Origin: Psittacicella melopsittaci
Lineage (GTDB): Bacteria > Pseudomonadota > Gammaproteobacteria > Enterobacterales > Psittacicellaceae
Length of the DNA stretch: 54,126 nt
Assembly: GCF_003585925.1 (NCBI RefSeq)
Contig: NZ_NRJH01000014.1
Location: 1 to 54,126, forward strand
Reading direction: 5' to 3'
Numbering within the stretch: position 1 is the first letter of the stretch; every line of letters begins with the position of its first letter. Below, piece after piece: positions 9,331 through 17,661 of the stretch. Position numbers and translations under genes: made by a program. The notes beneath the pieces were generated by a model. The model saw nothing but the letters and a program-made list of their open reading frames with translations. It did not search any database and was not told where the DNA came from.

Positions 9331-10137
9331 CTAATCGTTTACTTGTTGTAAGATTTTAACGGCTGCTTGACGCTTTTTTGCTTGTGCGTAACTACTCCCG
9401 AATTGATCTTTTGCTTGACGTAATTTAGTAAATTGATTGAGATCTTTTGCTTGTAAAAAAGGATTATATAGTTTTTCTTGGCTATAAAGCACAGGACTAT
9501 TACCACGATTTTGGGCAAAAGCTTGACGAGTTTGCTCTTCAAGTTTAGCTAAAGGAGCTTCGAGTTGGGCTTGTTCAAGCGAACGAGCAAAAGCTATATT
9601 ACTTAAAGTATACTCGTGTCCTGGGAATAACCAGAAGTCGACTTGCCCAATAAACTCTTTAACTTTAACAATCGAAGAGTAAAGTTGTTCATAACTGCCG
9701 TCAGGCATAACCTTACCGCACCCTGCACTAAAGAGCAGATCACCAGTAAAGAGGAGGTTGCCTGTACTAAAGCAGAGATGATAATCAGTATGTCCTGGAG
9801 TAGCTAAGGCTGTAAAGTTTAAGCCAGCTACAGTAAACTCTTGCTCATCTTGCAGATACTGGCGTGCTTCTTGAGGCACTTGCCATCTAATTGCCGCAAA
9901 AATTTGTTCACTAGTATAAACTTGGGTTTGCGGGTAATCGGCAAACAGAGCTTGGAGTCCAGCCACATGATCATCATGTTTATGGGTAATTAAAAGATGG
10001 ACTTGGCGAATATTATTTTCTTTTAAGTAGGTACGTAAAATCTTATATTCGCCTATATCAACAACTATAGCTTGGTCGTCGACTTTTATAACGTAAATAT
10101 AATTATCTGAGAGAGCAGAAATAACTTCTACTTGCAT
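9331..10137 (-). CDS. gloB: Hydroxyacylglutathione hydrolase (glyoxalase II)
   Basis: Metallo-beta-lactamase-fold enzyme that hydrolyses S-lactoylglutathione to lactate and glutathione, the second step of methylglyoxal detoxification. The binuclear metal motif THKHDDH puts ligands at H52, H54, D56 and H57. Further ligands are H116 (ATPGHTDYH), D133 (FTGD) and H174 (FPGHEYT). The 268-residue length is normal. AGGAGA precedes the ATG by 8 nt inside the 13-nt gap after rnhA, indicating co-transcription and probably coupled translation. gloB beside rnhA is a conserved gammaproteobacterial arrangement. Confidence 0.95.
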   Translation of the reverse strand: MQVEVISALSDNYIYVIKVDDQAIVVDIGEYKILRTYLKENNIRQVHLLITHKHDDHVAGLQALFADYPQTQVYTSEQIFAAIRWQVPQEARQYLQDEQEFTVAGLNFTALATPGHTDYHLCFSTGNLLFTGDLLFSAGCGKVMPDGSYEQLYSSIVKVKEFIGQVDFWLFPGHEYTLSNIAFARSLEQAQLEAPLAKLEEQTRQAFAQNRGNSPVLYSQEKLYNPFLQAKDLNQFTKLRQAKDQFGSSYAQAKKRQAAVKILQQVND

Positions 10138-10150
10138 GCTCTGATTTCTC

Positions 10151-10930
10151 CTATTCTTTCTCTACAAGTTCTTTTTCTTGCGCAAAGATTTGTAGGATTT
10201 CTTTGTTTATCTCTTTTAAGCGCTTTTGCGTAACTCCTTTGCTCTTCCGGAGTTTTTTAGGCACGGCATTAGCTTTAAAGCTAGCAGCCAGTTCTGCGAG
10301 TAAAAGATTAAGTTGTTGTTCGAGAGCCTGGAGTTGATCAAGGTTAGGGTCAGGGTTAGCTTCTGGGCTCTCTTTTGCCTCAAGATAAGTAAAGGCAGCT
10401 GCTTTTTTGGCAGCAGCTAGATTGAGGGGGATATTTTTTAATTTAGCGGATGCTTTTGGATTTTCAAGTTCATAAATAAAATCATGGAAAAGTAATTCAG
10501 CAGGTTGATCAGCAGCTTGGGTTGCCAGTTGGTCAACAAGCTCATTACCAGCTACGCCCGAGTGAGCAGGAACCTTTTCCCATTGAATGTTAAAGTGGTA
10601 GCGATAAACATTACAACGTCTAAAAAGATCAGGATTCTTTTTATCAAGAAAGTTTATTTTCTCCCAACTTTTGATCCATTTGGTCATGGAATCTTTTAAA
10701 TAGTTCGAATCGGTTTTAAATAAAATAGTATCACCACGCTGAATAAGTTTTTCTTTATGTAAATAGAACATGGCATAAAGAAAAGCACTTATTTCCATGC
10801 GGTTATTAGTAGTTAAAGCAAAGCCTTTGGCTTTTTGGGCAAAGAGCTTATTGTCTTTATATACAGCAAAGGCATAGCCTCCGCGTCCTGGATTACTACG
10901 ACAAGCTCCGTCAATATAAACTGTTATCAT
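10151..10930 (-). CDS. rnhA: Ribonuclease HI with C-terminal extension
   Basis: Degrades the RNA strand of RNA-DNA hybrids. I start it at the ATG at 10930 (MITVYIDGACRSNPGRGGYA), the normal RNase HI beginning. An upstream in-frame start at 10966 would add 12 hydrophobic residues and lies upstream of the promoter. Catalytic carboxylates are D7, E46, D74 and D133, with HSGVAGNE at 123-130. The enzyme is normally about 155 residues; this one has 259. The additional ~105 residues are Ala/Leu/Lys/Glu-rich, predicted helical, with no domain I recognise. The -10 box sits so close to the ATG that the mRNA is probably leaderless. First gene of the rnhA-gloB-dacB run. Confidence 0.93.
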   Translation of the reverse strand: MITVYIDGACRSNPGRGGYAFAVYKDNKLFAQKAKGFALTTNNRMEISAFLYAMFYLHKEKLIQRGDTILFKTDSNYLKDSMTKWIKSWEKINFLDKKNPDLFRRCNVYRYHFNIQWEKVPAHSGVAGNELVDQLATQAADQPAELLFHDFIYELENPKASAKLKNIPLNLAAAKKAAAFTYLEAKESPEANPDPNLDQLQALEQQLNLLLAELAASFKANAVPKKLRKSKGVTQKRLKEINKEILQIFAQEKELVEKE

Positions 10931-10936
10931 GCGAAT

Positions 10937-10979
10937 ATTATACAAGAAATAATAAAAGAACCCCAAGCAAAGCTTGGGG
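10937..10979 (-). promoter_or_regulatory. rnhA promoter fused to upstream terminator hairpin
   Basis: On the minus strand, the hairpin CCCCAAGC-TTT-GCTTGGGG (10961-10979) ends the cysteine-rich gene. Its last arm supplies a TTGGGG -35, 18 bp before TATAAT (10937-10942). The -10 ends 6 nt before the rnhA ATG, so transcription should start at or next to the start codon. Confidence 0.55.
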
Positions 10980-10996
10980 TTAGTCTAAAATCTATA

Positions 10997-11545
10997 TTAG
11001 TTTCTACGGCAAGTAGCTACTACTTTTGCTTTATCAGTAGAGCTAGAGGTTGCACAAGTGTTTGTCCAACTTCCAGTGTTGCAACGTTTGCCAGTAGCAC
11101 AATTGCCGTTTGTGCCATTAGCACTATTGCAGGTAGTGGTTGCACAGTTGCCAGTAGTGCAAGTTTTTGTGCCTTTGCCTTTAGCACAATTGCCAGTTGT
11201 GCAGTTTGTTGCACATTTACTACCTTCACAAGTTGCCGCACGGTTACCAGTTGTGCAGCTTGCTACACAATTAGTACCTTCACAAGTTCTTGCACCTTTG
11301 CCCTTAGTACAAGAGGTTGCACTTTTTGCTCTTTCACAGGTTTTAACGGCTGTGCAATTGCCATTATTACATACTGCAGTACATGTGTTAGCTTCACATT
11401 TACTTACAGTAGTACAAGTTGCACTTGCTGTGTAAGTAGTACTTGACCCAGCAGGAGTACAAGCTGCGTTTGCAGGAGCGGTTGCAAAGAATCCAGCTAC
11501 TACAACTGCAAATAAAGTTGAAAGAGTTTTAAATGATAATTTCAT
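10997..11545 (-). CDS. Secreted cysteine-rich repeat protein
   Basis: 182 residues. A clear signal peptide ends at APANA, about residue 27. The mature part of about 155 residues contains 22 cysteines and is dominated by Thr, Gly, Asn, Ala and Lys. Short irregular repeats of roughly 8-13 residues are visible, such as TCTTGNCA, ATCEGSKCATNC and RTCEGTNCVASC. There is no transmembrane segment and no catalytic motif. In the oxidising periplasm or outside the cell the cysteines would probably pair in ladder-like disulfides. The TCT...C spacing recalls disulfide-stapled beta-solenoids, but I do not assign homology. RBS-like GAGG lies upstream of the ATG. The gene is flanked upstream by the CGCCAA-loop hairpins and ends at the hairpin 10961-10979. 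Confidence 0.75.
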   Translation of the reverse strand: MKLSFKTLSTLFAVVVAGFFATAPANAACTPAGSSTTYTASATCTTVSKCEANTCTAVCNNGNCTAVKTCERAKSATSCTKGKGARTCEGTNCVASCTTGNRAATCEGSKCATNCTTGNCAKGKGTKTCTTGNCATTTCNSANGTNGNCATGKRCNTGSWTNTCATSSSTDKAKVVATCRRN

Positions 11546-11607
11546 ATTACGCCTCTATATATCATTATTTATAACGAAGAAGAACGTTGCCCATTATTTT
11601 TAAGGGG

Positions 11608-11759
11608 GATCGTATAATACCGCCAAGTAGTATACGCCAAATAATGCGATCTTCTTGCTAAGCCAACCTATTCTCTCCAAAAGATGTTGCCTAGCAGGTT
11701 ATAAAGTTTAAGAACTTTCATTTATCTTTCTTAGACGCCAATCTAATAGTGAAAGATAA
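11608..11759. repeat. CGCCAA-loop hairpins, left cluster
   Basis: Two hairpins present CGCCAA as the loop. At 11614-11633 the stem is ATAATAC/GTAGTAT with one mismatch, nested in GATCG/CGATC arms (11608-11612, 11647-11651) that also enclose a second CGCCAA at 11635-11640. At 11722-11759 there is a two-part stem, TTATCTTTC/GAAAGATAA outside and TTAGA/TCTAA inside, with loop 11736-11741. Both lie upstream of the cysteine-rich gene. Confidence 0.6.
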
Positions 11760-12095
11760 TTGAATTTAAATTAACTTCTATAAAAGAAGTAAAGCTAAGA
11801 TTATCTTAAACATTCATGCTTAACTTTATACTTATATTTTATATTAGTCATATTTAAAAGACTATATTAACTCTATAAAAAGTAGGTAATTTGGTACTTT
11901 TGATAGAAAATGGTATTAGAGAGGGTGAAAACAGCAAGTTTTAGCTATCAAATGATAGTTTTTTCAAATAAGGGCTAAATTTGGCAAAAAAATATTTGCT
12001 TTAAAATCAAAAATTTAAGTATAAGTTATAGTAAACAATAAAGTTGCTAAGGTGCGGAAGATTCGGGAGTTTTGTAAGTTTAGAAAGGAGCTAAA

Positions 12096-12161
12096 ATGAG
12101 CAAAATAATAAAATTTAGGAATTTATTGATCGGCAAAGCTAAAAAAGAAAATAAATGTTAG
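12096..12161 (+). CDS. Possible 21-residue peptide ORF
   Basis: ATG at 12096 lies 5 nt after AGGAG in the sequence AAAGGAG, the best ribosome site in this 2.8 kb gap. It encodes a basic peptide, MSKIIKFRNLLIGKAKKENK then C and stop. It might be a leader peptide or a small membrane-active peptide. There is no homology evidence, and the ORF is short enough to be chance. Confidence 0.3.
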   Translation: MSKIIKFRNLLIGKAKKENKC

Positions 12162-13902
12162 TTTATAACAGAAACGACAAAAATTGCCCTGGCTAATAGA
12201 AGGGAAAACCCTCGATATGTTCGCAAGAAATGCATTTTTTTAGCCAAATGCAAAAAAGCAAAAAATTCACGTATTTAGCAAAAATAGGTGATTTTTGTTA
12301 TTTTGCTTCAAGTTAGCAAAATTGCCTAAATGTTAGTTAACTTTGTTCCTGAAAAAAAGTGATCAAATTTTCTTGGTTAAAAAACTAGCGATTCTCGTTG
12401 CTTTTTCTTATTTTTGAATCTACCCCTCAAAATAAGCCCTCTGATTTCTCTACAAAAACCCCTCTAATCTATCAAATGATAGGAAAAGCTTAAAAAACAT
12501 GCCTTATTTTTAAAGACAACTAACATTTTAGGGGTGATTTTGATCCTTTTATGACCTTGGTTTGCGTTTTGGCTAAAAAAGAAACAAAAAATCCTCTTAG
12601 TAAGCTTACTAAGAGGAGTGAAGATTCGATTAAAACGAAATAAATAGATTAAAATTAGATTAAATATTAAATATGAAAAAACTTTACCTTAGCATTATGA
12701 ATTATGGCGAAATTCATAATTAATTCTTAGAACAGAAAAAGTATTTAAGACTTTTTATTTAAAGGGCTACTTTAAATTTAAATCTGTTCTTACTAGCTTT
12801 GGTTTACTTAAGTTATAGACCCCAAAAACTAAAATGCAAATTATTTTTCCAAAAAATTGTCTAACTTGCTGTTTTTTAGTACAGGAAAATAAGAGAAAAA
12901 TAGGGTAAAAAATAATTAAATTAATTGGCAAAAGAAAAAAATGCAGTTAAAAAAAGCAAATATAAAAATATAGCCCAAGAAAAAAAGATTAAGCATTTGA
13001 AAGAACTAAATAAAGCATTAAACCTTTACCAGGCTGATAAAAAAATTTATTACGGTTAATTACTTAAATTAGTGATTGGTTAATATTTCAAATAAATAGC
13101 AGATCTTAACTTAAAAAGTTAAATAAATACCCCACCTTAACTTAAAAAGCCAATTAAACACTTTCCCCTAACTTAATAAAGTAATTAAAAAAACTGCCTT
13201 AAATAGGCAAATAAACCCAACTAACTAAAAAAAATTAATAAGAATAGATAAAAATAAATAAAAAATATTCCTTAAAAAAGAGTAATTTAGAAAAATATTT
13301 AACAAAAACTCGATAAAATTAGAAACTTTTGCTTTTATTTATTGTCTAAGTAAATGAGTAAAAAAGATTAATTATTTTTCCTTTTAAATTAGGCAAAGAA
13401 AAATAAAAAAATAAATTATTTAATTAATTTTTTTAGTAAAAAATTGCCTAAATTAGGCAAGTTGGTCAAAAAAATTGCTAAAAATTTACAAAAAAGTTTA
13501 CTTAAATTTCAACTGATTAAGAAAAAAGTCAAAAAAAATGTAAAATTTTAGACGACTTTTTGAAATTAGATTTGTCTAAGTAAGTGTAAAAATAATTAAT
13601 ATTGAGTTTATATTATTTTTTAGTTTTTATTCCTAAAAAATAAAACCACTTATTAACTTAAGCGGTTTTTCTGTTTTCACACTCTGTGTGCGTAGCTACT
13701 AAATTAAAAAAATTAAATTAATTTAATTATTTATTTAATATTTTTTCTTTGGTGGTTAAAAAAATACTAAATTTTTAATCTTAAAAAACAACAAGTTAAG
13801 AAATTAATTAAAATTTTGTAAAACTTTTAACAAAATTATTTGTCAAAGTTTACGTCCTCATTAAAATAATTGCCTTATACCTTATTTGCTGGCAATGAGT
13901 AA
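12162..13902. other. Long AT-rich non-coding stretch
   Basis: No convincing gene. Visible items: a 7-bp stem TGCATTT/AAATGCA near 12230; CTATCAAATGATAG at 11946-11959 and again near 12474; a perfect 10-bp stem ATTATGAATT/AATTCATAAT near 12693-12719 whose loop is TCGCCAT on the minus strand; three degenerate ~34-bp repeats beginning CTTAACTTAA at about 13097-13190; palindromes TGCCTtaaatAGGCA (13195-13209) and TTGCCTAAaTTAGGCAA (13444-13460). Confidence 0.5.
13642..13670 (+). terminator. Terminator without an assigned gene
   Basis: AAAACC-A-CTTA pairs with TAAG-C-GGTTTT across a 6-nt loop, followed by T. No plus-strand gene lies between 6292 and here, so it hints at an unannotated transcript in 12.0-13.6 kb. 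Confidence 0.55.
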
Positions 13903-14167
13903 TTATCTTTATCACGCCAAAAGTAAAGATAAGAATTAGTTATTCGATACCGCCTCTTCGTGTAGCTAAGTACTCTCCGCAAATTTTGCGCCAACAGAAT
14001 TTGCATTTACATTTACATATAGTTGTCGCCAAATAAGTTATAAGAAATTTAAATTTGGATAACAGAATTTTAGATTTCATACCATGGTCTAGCATATCCC
14101 TCTCGCTTTAAGCGCCAACTTAAATCGACTCATACAGGAAATATGCATAGTTTGCGCCAACAAACTA
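13903..14167 (+). repeat. CGCCAA-loop hairpins, right cluster
   Basis: Five hairpins in 265 bp each display CGCCAA in the loop: 13903-13932 (9-bp stem, loop TCACGCCAAAAG), 13979-14004 (7-bp, loop TTGCGCCAACAG), 14018-14042 (7-bp with two G-U pairs, loop GTCGCCAAATA), 14107-14124 (6-bp, loop exactly CGCCAA) and 14148-14167 (7-bp, loop exactly CGCCAA). Stem sequences differ while the loop is constant, which is a sign of selection on the loop. A sixth hairpin without the motif is at 14044-14078. The G-U pairs fit a plus-strand RNA. Confidence 0.7.
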
Positions 14168-14190
14168 ATAGATCTTATTCAATCGAATCT

Positions 14191-14220
14191 AATTAAATTG
14201 TTTTAAGTAACAATTTAATT
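14191..14220 (+). terminator. 12-bp perfect AT hairpin
   Basis: AATTAAATTGTT (14191-14202) pairs with AACAATTTAATT (14209-14220), followed by TTCATTTT. It may end the transcript carrying the CGCCAA hairpins. Confidence 0.5.
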
Positions 14221-14236
14221 TTCATTTTATACGCCC

Positions 14237-14272
14237 AAAACTAACTTATAGCCAAATAAGTTAGTTTTTTTT
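14237..14272 (+). terminator. Terminator with AGCCAA loop
   Basis: A perfect 13-bp stem (14237-14249 with 14256-14268), loop AGCCAA, then a T-run to 14272. The loop is one base from the CGCCAA motif, so the terminator itself belongs to the hairpin series. Confidence 0.8.
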
Positions 14273-14338
14273 GTTTGAAATTTCTCTCTTTGCCGTTATA
14301 ACTTTAAATAAGGACAATGAATATTTTATTAGACAAGT

Positions 14339-14866
14339 ATGCGTATTTTTCTTCTCTTCTGTTTTGGTCTAGTAGCTTTTAGTAACGCTCAGGCTAATAC
14401 TTACAGTATTAGTAGCAACAACCAAAAGCAAACAATTTCTTGGAGTAGTCAAGCAAAGGCTCAGACACAGACAAATCAACCAGCTCAAGCACCAACGAGC
14501 ACCAACCAAACAAAAAATGACTATAATCTAGGCGTAAAAGCTTACAATGCCAAAGATTACATGACCGCCCGCACTTATTTTTTCCGTGCGAGTAAACAAG
14601 GTTCTATTGGAGCAAAACGCTACCTTGGCTTAATGTACTTAAATGGCCAAGGGGTGACTCGTAATTTAACTAAATCATTTAATTATTTTTCGGCAGCTGC
14701 CAAGGGTAACGACGCTGTAGCTTTATACTATGTAGGACGAGCTTACGAGTATGGTCAAGGCGTGAGCCGTAACCTTAACCAAGCTAAAAGCCACTATCAA
14801 AAATCAGCTCAACTCGGTAACAATTTAGCTAGTCAAGCAGTGTTACGTTTAGGGCAACAAAAATAA
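14339..14866 (+). CDS. Exported Sel1-repeat (TPR-like) protein
   Basis: 175 residues. The signal peptide ends near AQA at residue 19. A Gln/Thr/Ser-rich linker to about residue 60 follows, then two to three Sel1-like repeats (DYMTARTYFFRASKQGSIGA, the repeat with GLMYLNGQGVTRN, and the repeat with GRAYEYGQGVSRN). Sel1 repeats form alpha-alpha superhelices that bind other proteins, often in the envelope. The partner here is unknown. The start has no good SD; AAGGA lies further upstream, next to an out-of-frame ATG at about 14316. It sits upstream of mukFEB but is separated by a terminator. Confidence 0.8.
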   Translation: MRIFLLFCFGLVAFSNAQANTYSISSNNQKQTISWSSQAKAQTQTNQPAQAPTSTNQTKNDYNLGVKAYNAKDYMTARTYFFRASKQGSIGAKRYLGLMYLNGQGVTRNLTKSFNYFSAAAKGNDAVALYYVGRAYEYGQGVSRNLNQAKSHYQKSAQLGNNLASQAVLRLGQQK

Positions 14867-14872
14867 TTTCCC

Positions 14873-14899
14873 GCTCAAAGGTAACTTTGAGCCTTTTTT
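14873..14899 (+). terminator. Terminator of the Sel1 gene
   Basis: GCTCAAAG-GTAA-CTTTGAGC followed by C and six T. Confidence 0.88.
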
Positions 14900-15012
14900 G
14901 TGTCTAATTTCGGGATTTTTTCCCCGCTGTGGCATAAAAAAGATATAATATAAAAGTTATACTCTTATGCTAGGCTAAGAGCCTAGTTGCACTAACTAGA
15001 TTTGGAATATTT

Positions 15013-16518
15013 ATGGAAAGCTCACAAGCTAATTTTCACCTCAATGATCTTTTAGAGTGGGTGAACAATAATGGGTTTTCAATAAACCTTTCAAGTGATC
15101 GTATAGGTTTTTTACTCGCGATCCATACCTTTCAGCGTACGAGCACGAGCGAGTTGTCAGAAGAAATTCTTATTGACCTCTATCGGCAAGTACTAGCCCA
15201 ACAAAACCAAAATGCTTCAGATTTAACCGAAGCTACTTCGGCAGCTAGGGCAAATAAAATTATTAACGATATGGTGACGCAAAAGCTCCTTAATCGTTTT
15301 AGTCTCGACTTTGCAGAAGACCCTGATGTTGCCAACCAATCTTCGATTTATCGTCTTTCGCCTTTAGCTATAGGTATTGCCGATAACTATATTAGGCAAA
15401 AAGAATTTTCCCAAGTGGGCTTGAGCGTGCAATTATCTATGGTTGCCAAGGAGATGAATGAAATTACGCAAGTTTGTACCCAAAGAGGAGACTATTCTTT
15501 TTGGCGTACTAATGTCTATGCTCCTTTACGTTACTCAGTTGCCGAGATTTTTGATTTAATTGACTATCGTCAGCGTGAGCTTGATGAAGATCAACACCAA
15601 ATTAAACAACAAATTTCCGAACTTCTCTCGCAAAACTGGGCAGCTGCTATAGATAAGTGTAAAGACTTATTAGCCTCAACTGGAGATACGCTCCGAGAAC
15701 TGCAAGATACTTTAAGTTCGGCAGGTGATAAGCTCCAAGCTCAATTAATTACTATTTACTATGCCGTAAACCATCATATAGAGGCATTAAATACTTTAGC
15801 TATTCTGCAAAACGAACCTGAGTTAAAAAATACTCTGTTCCGTGATAATGTCGAACTTTTAGCTTTAGTTGAAGCTTATCAAACTGAATATACAGCCGAG
15901 GATCTAATTGACCTCGAAGCTATTTTTGCCCAAATAAACGAACTTATTGGCCATTTACAAACCAAGCTCGACCGGATTATTTCTTGGGGACAACAAAGTA
16001 TAGATTTATGGATCGGCTTTGATCGTCACATTCATAAATTTATTCGTAATACCATTGACCTCGATAAAAACCGTGTATTCTCAACCCGCTTACGTCGTTC
16101 GGTAAGTGAATATTTACAGCAACCGTTTTTCCTTACTTATGTTGAGCAAGAGCGGATTCTCGATATGCGTGTAGAAGCCCAAGACCTAGTTGAAGGGGAA
16201 GAGATTGGGGAAATTCCGGAGGCATTGACCTATGAGTCTTACGACAATATTCAAGAGCAAATTGCTCAGGCAATGCAAATGGTGTTAACTCCATTCAAAC
16301 AAAAACAAGAACCTTTAGACGTGGCCTTTATTCTGCGAAATATTCTTCGCGATAACCCTTTAGCAATTCATTTTGATGTAGCCCGAATTTTTGTTGAACA
16401 AGCAATGCGCTTGGGCGTATCAGCTGATGAATTAGCGGGAGTACAGGCTCTATGGCAAGATGTTAATGAGCAACATGCCCAAGTGCAGGCTCATGTGATT
16501 AATCGTTACCCAGCTTGA
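15013..16518 (+). CDS. mukF: Chromosome partition protein MukF (kleisin)
   Basis: Kleisin subunit of the MukBEF condensin. It bridges MukB heads and recruits MukE. Strong family blocks are visible: [15 protein letters not shown] near the N-terminus (winged helix), [37 protein letters not shown], and [20 protein letters not shown]. The C-terminus [17 protein letters not shown]...QAHVINRY closely follows E. coli MukF. The 501 residues exceed the usual ~440, mainly because of an insert around residues 245-300 before the conserved [14 protein letters not shown] at 14944-14949 is a likely -10. First gene of the mukFEB operon; the usual upstream neighbour cmoM (smtA) is absent. Confidence 0.95.
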   Translation: MESSQANFHLNDLLEWVNNNGFSINLSSDRIGFLLAIHTFQRTSTSELSEEILIDLYRQVLAQQNQNASDLTEATSAARANKIINDMVTQKLLNRFSLDFAEDPDVANQSSIYRLSPLAIGIADNYIRQKEFSQVGLSVQLSMVAKEMNEITQVCTQRGDYSFWRTNVYAPLRYSVAEIFDLIDYRQRELDEDQHQIKQQISELLSQNWAAAIDKCKDLLASTGDTLRELQDTLSSAGDKLQAQLITIYYAVNHHIEALNTLAILQNEPELKNTLFRDNVELLALVEAYQTEYTAEDLIDLEAIFAQINELIGHLQTKLDRIISWGQQSIDLWIGFDRHIHKFIRNTIDLDKNRVFSTRLRRSVSEYLQQPFFLTYVEQERILDMRVEAQDLVEGEEIGEIPEALTYESYDNIQEQIAQAMQMVLTPFKQKQEPLDVAFILRNILRDNPLAIHFDVARIFVEQAMRLGVSADELAGVQALWQDVNEQHAQVQAHVINRYPA

Positions 16519-16531
16519 GGATTTGGCGTAT

Positions 16532-17644
16532 ATGAATAACTTATCAAGTAAGTTAATTGAAGCATTAAGTAGTCCTTTGTTTCCTGAACTAGATACGCAA
16601 CTGCGAGCAGGGAAACACATTTGTAGTGAAGACATGGAAAAACACAGTTTTTGTCATGACTACTTTAATGAACTCGATAACTTTTATCGTCGCTATAATG
16701 TGGAGTTAATTCATGCTCCAGAAGACTTTTATTACTTACGTACTAAGAGTACAAGCATTATTGCGAGCTCTCAACTTAGTGAATTAGAAATGTTAGCAGG
16801 AAAAATTCTTTGCTTGCTATATCTTTCTCCTGAACGTTTAGCACAACAAGGAATTTTCTCAGCCCAAGAAGTATATGATGAACTTGTCTCTTTAGTAGAA
16901 GTTGAACGCCTGGTAAAAATTATTAACCCTCGTTCTACAGGTTCGGATTTAGATAAAGTTAAACTCTTTGAAAAATTACGTTCGGCTTTAAATCGTTTAG
17001 CTCGAATTGGCATGATTAGCTTTTTAGGCAAGGATAAAAGTCGAGATCGTTTTTTAATTCGTAATGCCGTGTTTCGTTTTGGTGCTGAAGTGAGAACAGG
17101 TGAGGACGCAAGCCAAGCCCAAGAAAAACTTATTCGTTCTGGCGAGGCTGTTACCCCTGAGTCTTTAAAACTAGCAGCCCAAGCTCAAAAAGCAAAAGAA
17201 GAGGCTGAGGCAAGTCAAGACTCTCAAACTCCTGAGCAAGAACTTGACTCTGCCCAAGAGCAAGAACAAGAAGAATCTGCAAGCCTTGCCGAGAATCAAG
17301 ACTTAGAGGCTCATGCTCCAGAAGAGCAAGAAGATCAAGATTTTGATGAGGAAGATCAAGACAACTTCGATGATCAAGACGAAGACGACTTTGATGATGA
17401 AGATCAAGACGACTTCGACGATGAAGACGAAGATGACTTTGACGATGAAGATGAAGACGACTTCGAAGATGAAGACGACTTTGATGACGAAGATGAAGAC
17501 GACTTCGAAGATGAAGATGAAGACGACTTTGACGACGAAGATGAAGACGATTTCGACGACGAAGATGAAGATGACTTCGATGACGAAGACGACAGCTTCG
17601 ATGATCTCTACGGTGATAATCCATCCTTTGCCAAAAATAAATAA
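16532..17644 (+). CDS. mukE: Chromosome partition protein MukE with long acidic repeat tail
   Basis: MukE dimers bind MukF and regulate MukB ATPase and DNA loading. Residues up to about 215 match MukE well: [87 protein letters not shown] use the ATG at 16532 ([12 protein letters not shown]), 11 nt after GAGG. The in-frame TTG at 16523 is only 2 nt from GAGG and less plausible. The protein is 370 residues against about 230 normally. After a Gln/Glu-rich linker it carries roughly 90 residues of near-perfect DEDDFD-type repeats, then a short basic end. The start is 13 nt after mukF. Confidence 0.94.
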   Translation: MNNLSSKLIEALSSPLFPELDTQLRAGKHICSEDMEKHSFCHDYFNELDNFYRRYNVELIHAPEDFYYLRTKSTSIIASSQLSELEMLAGKILCLLYLSPERLAQQGIFSAQEVYDELVSLVEVERLVKIINPRSTGSDLDKVKLFEKLRSALNRLARIGMISFLGKDKSRDRFLIRNAVFRFGAEVRTGEDASQAQEKLIRSGEAVTPESLKLAAQAQKAKEEAEASQDSQTPEQELDSAQEQEQEESASLAENQDLEAHAPEEQEDQDFDEEDQDNFDDQDEDDFDDEDQDDFDDEDEDDFDDEDEDDFEDEDDFDDEDEDDFEDEDEDDFDDEDEDDFDDEDEDDFDDEDDSFDDLYGDNPSFAKNK

Positions 17645-17661
17645 GAAAGATAGGTAGCAAA

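Noticed and set aside
10835..11446. Long plus-strand frames across the cysteine-rich gene
   Set aside because: Artefacts of the repeated TGC/ACA codons. The minus frame has the signal peptide, ribosome site and terminator.
10997..11545. Homology to insect antifreeze proteins, from the TCT/Cys spacing
   Set aside because: Repeat lengths are irregular and the resemblance is compositional; nothing supports common descent or ice binding.
11608..14167. TTGGCG (complement of CGCCAA) as -35 boxes on the minus strand
   Set aside because: Only one copy has a -10-like partner, at a poor 15-bp spacing. Conservation of flanking stems fits hairpins better.
11546..14338. Chromosomal replication origin
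   Set aside because: Large and AT-rich, but no DnaA boxes (TTATCCACA-like) or neighbouring dnaA/gidA genes were found.
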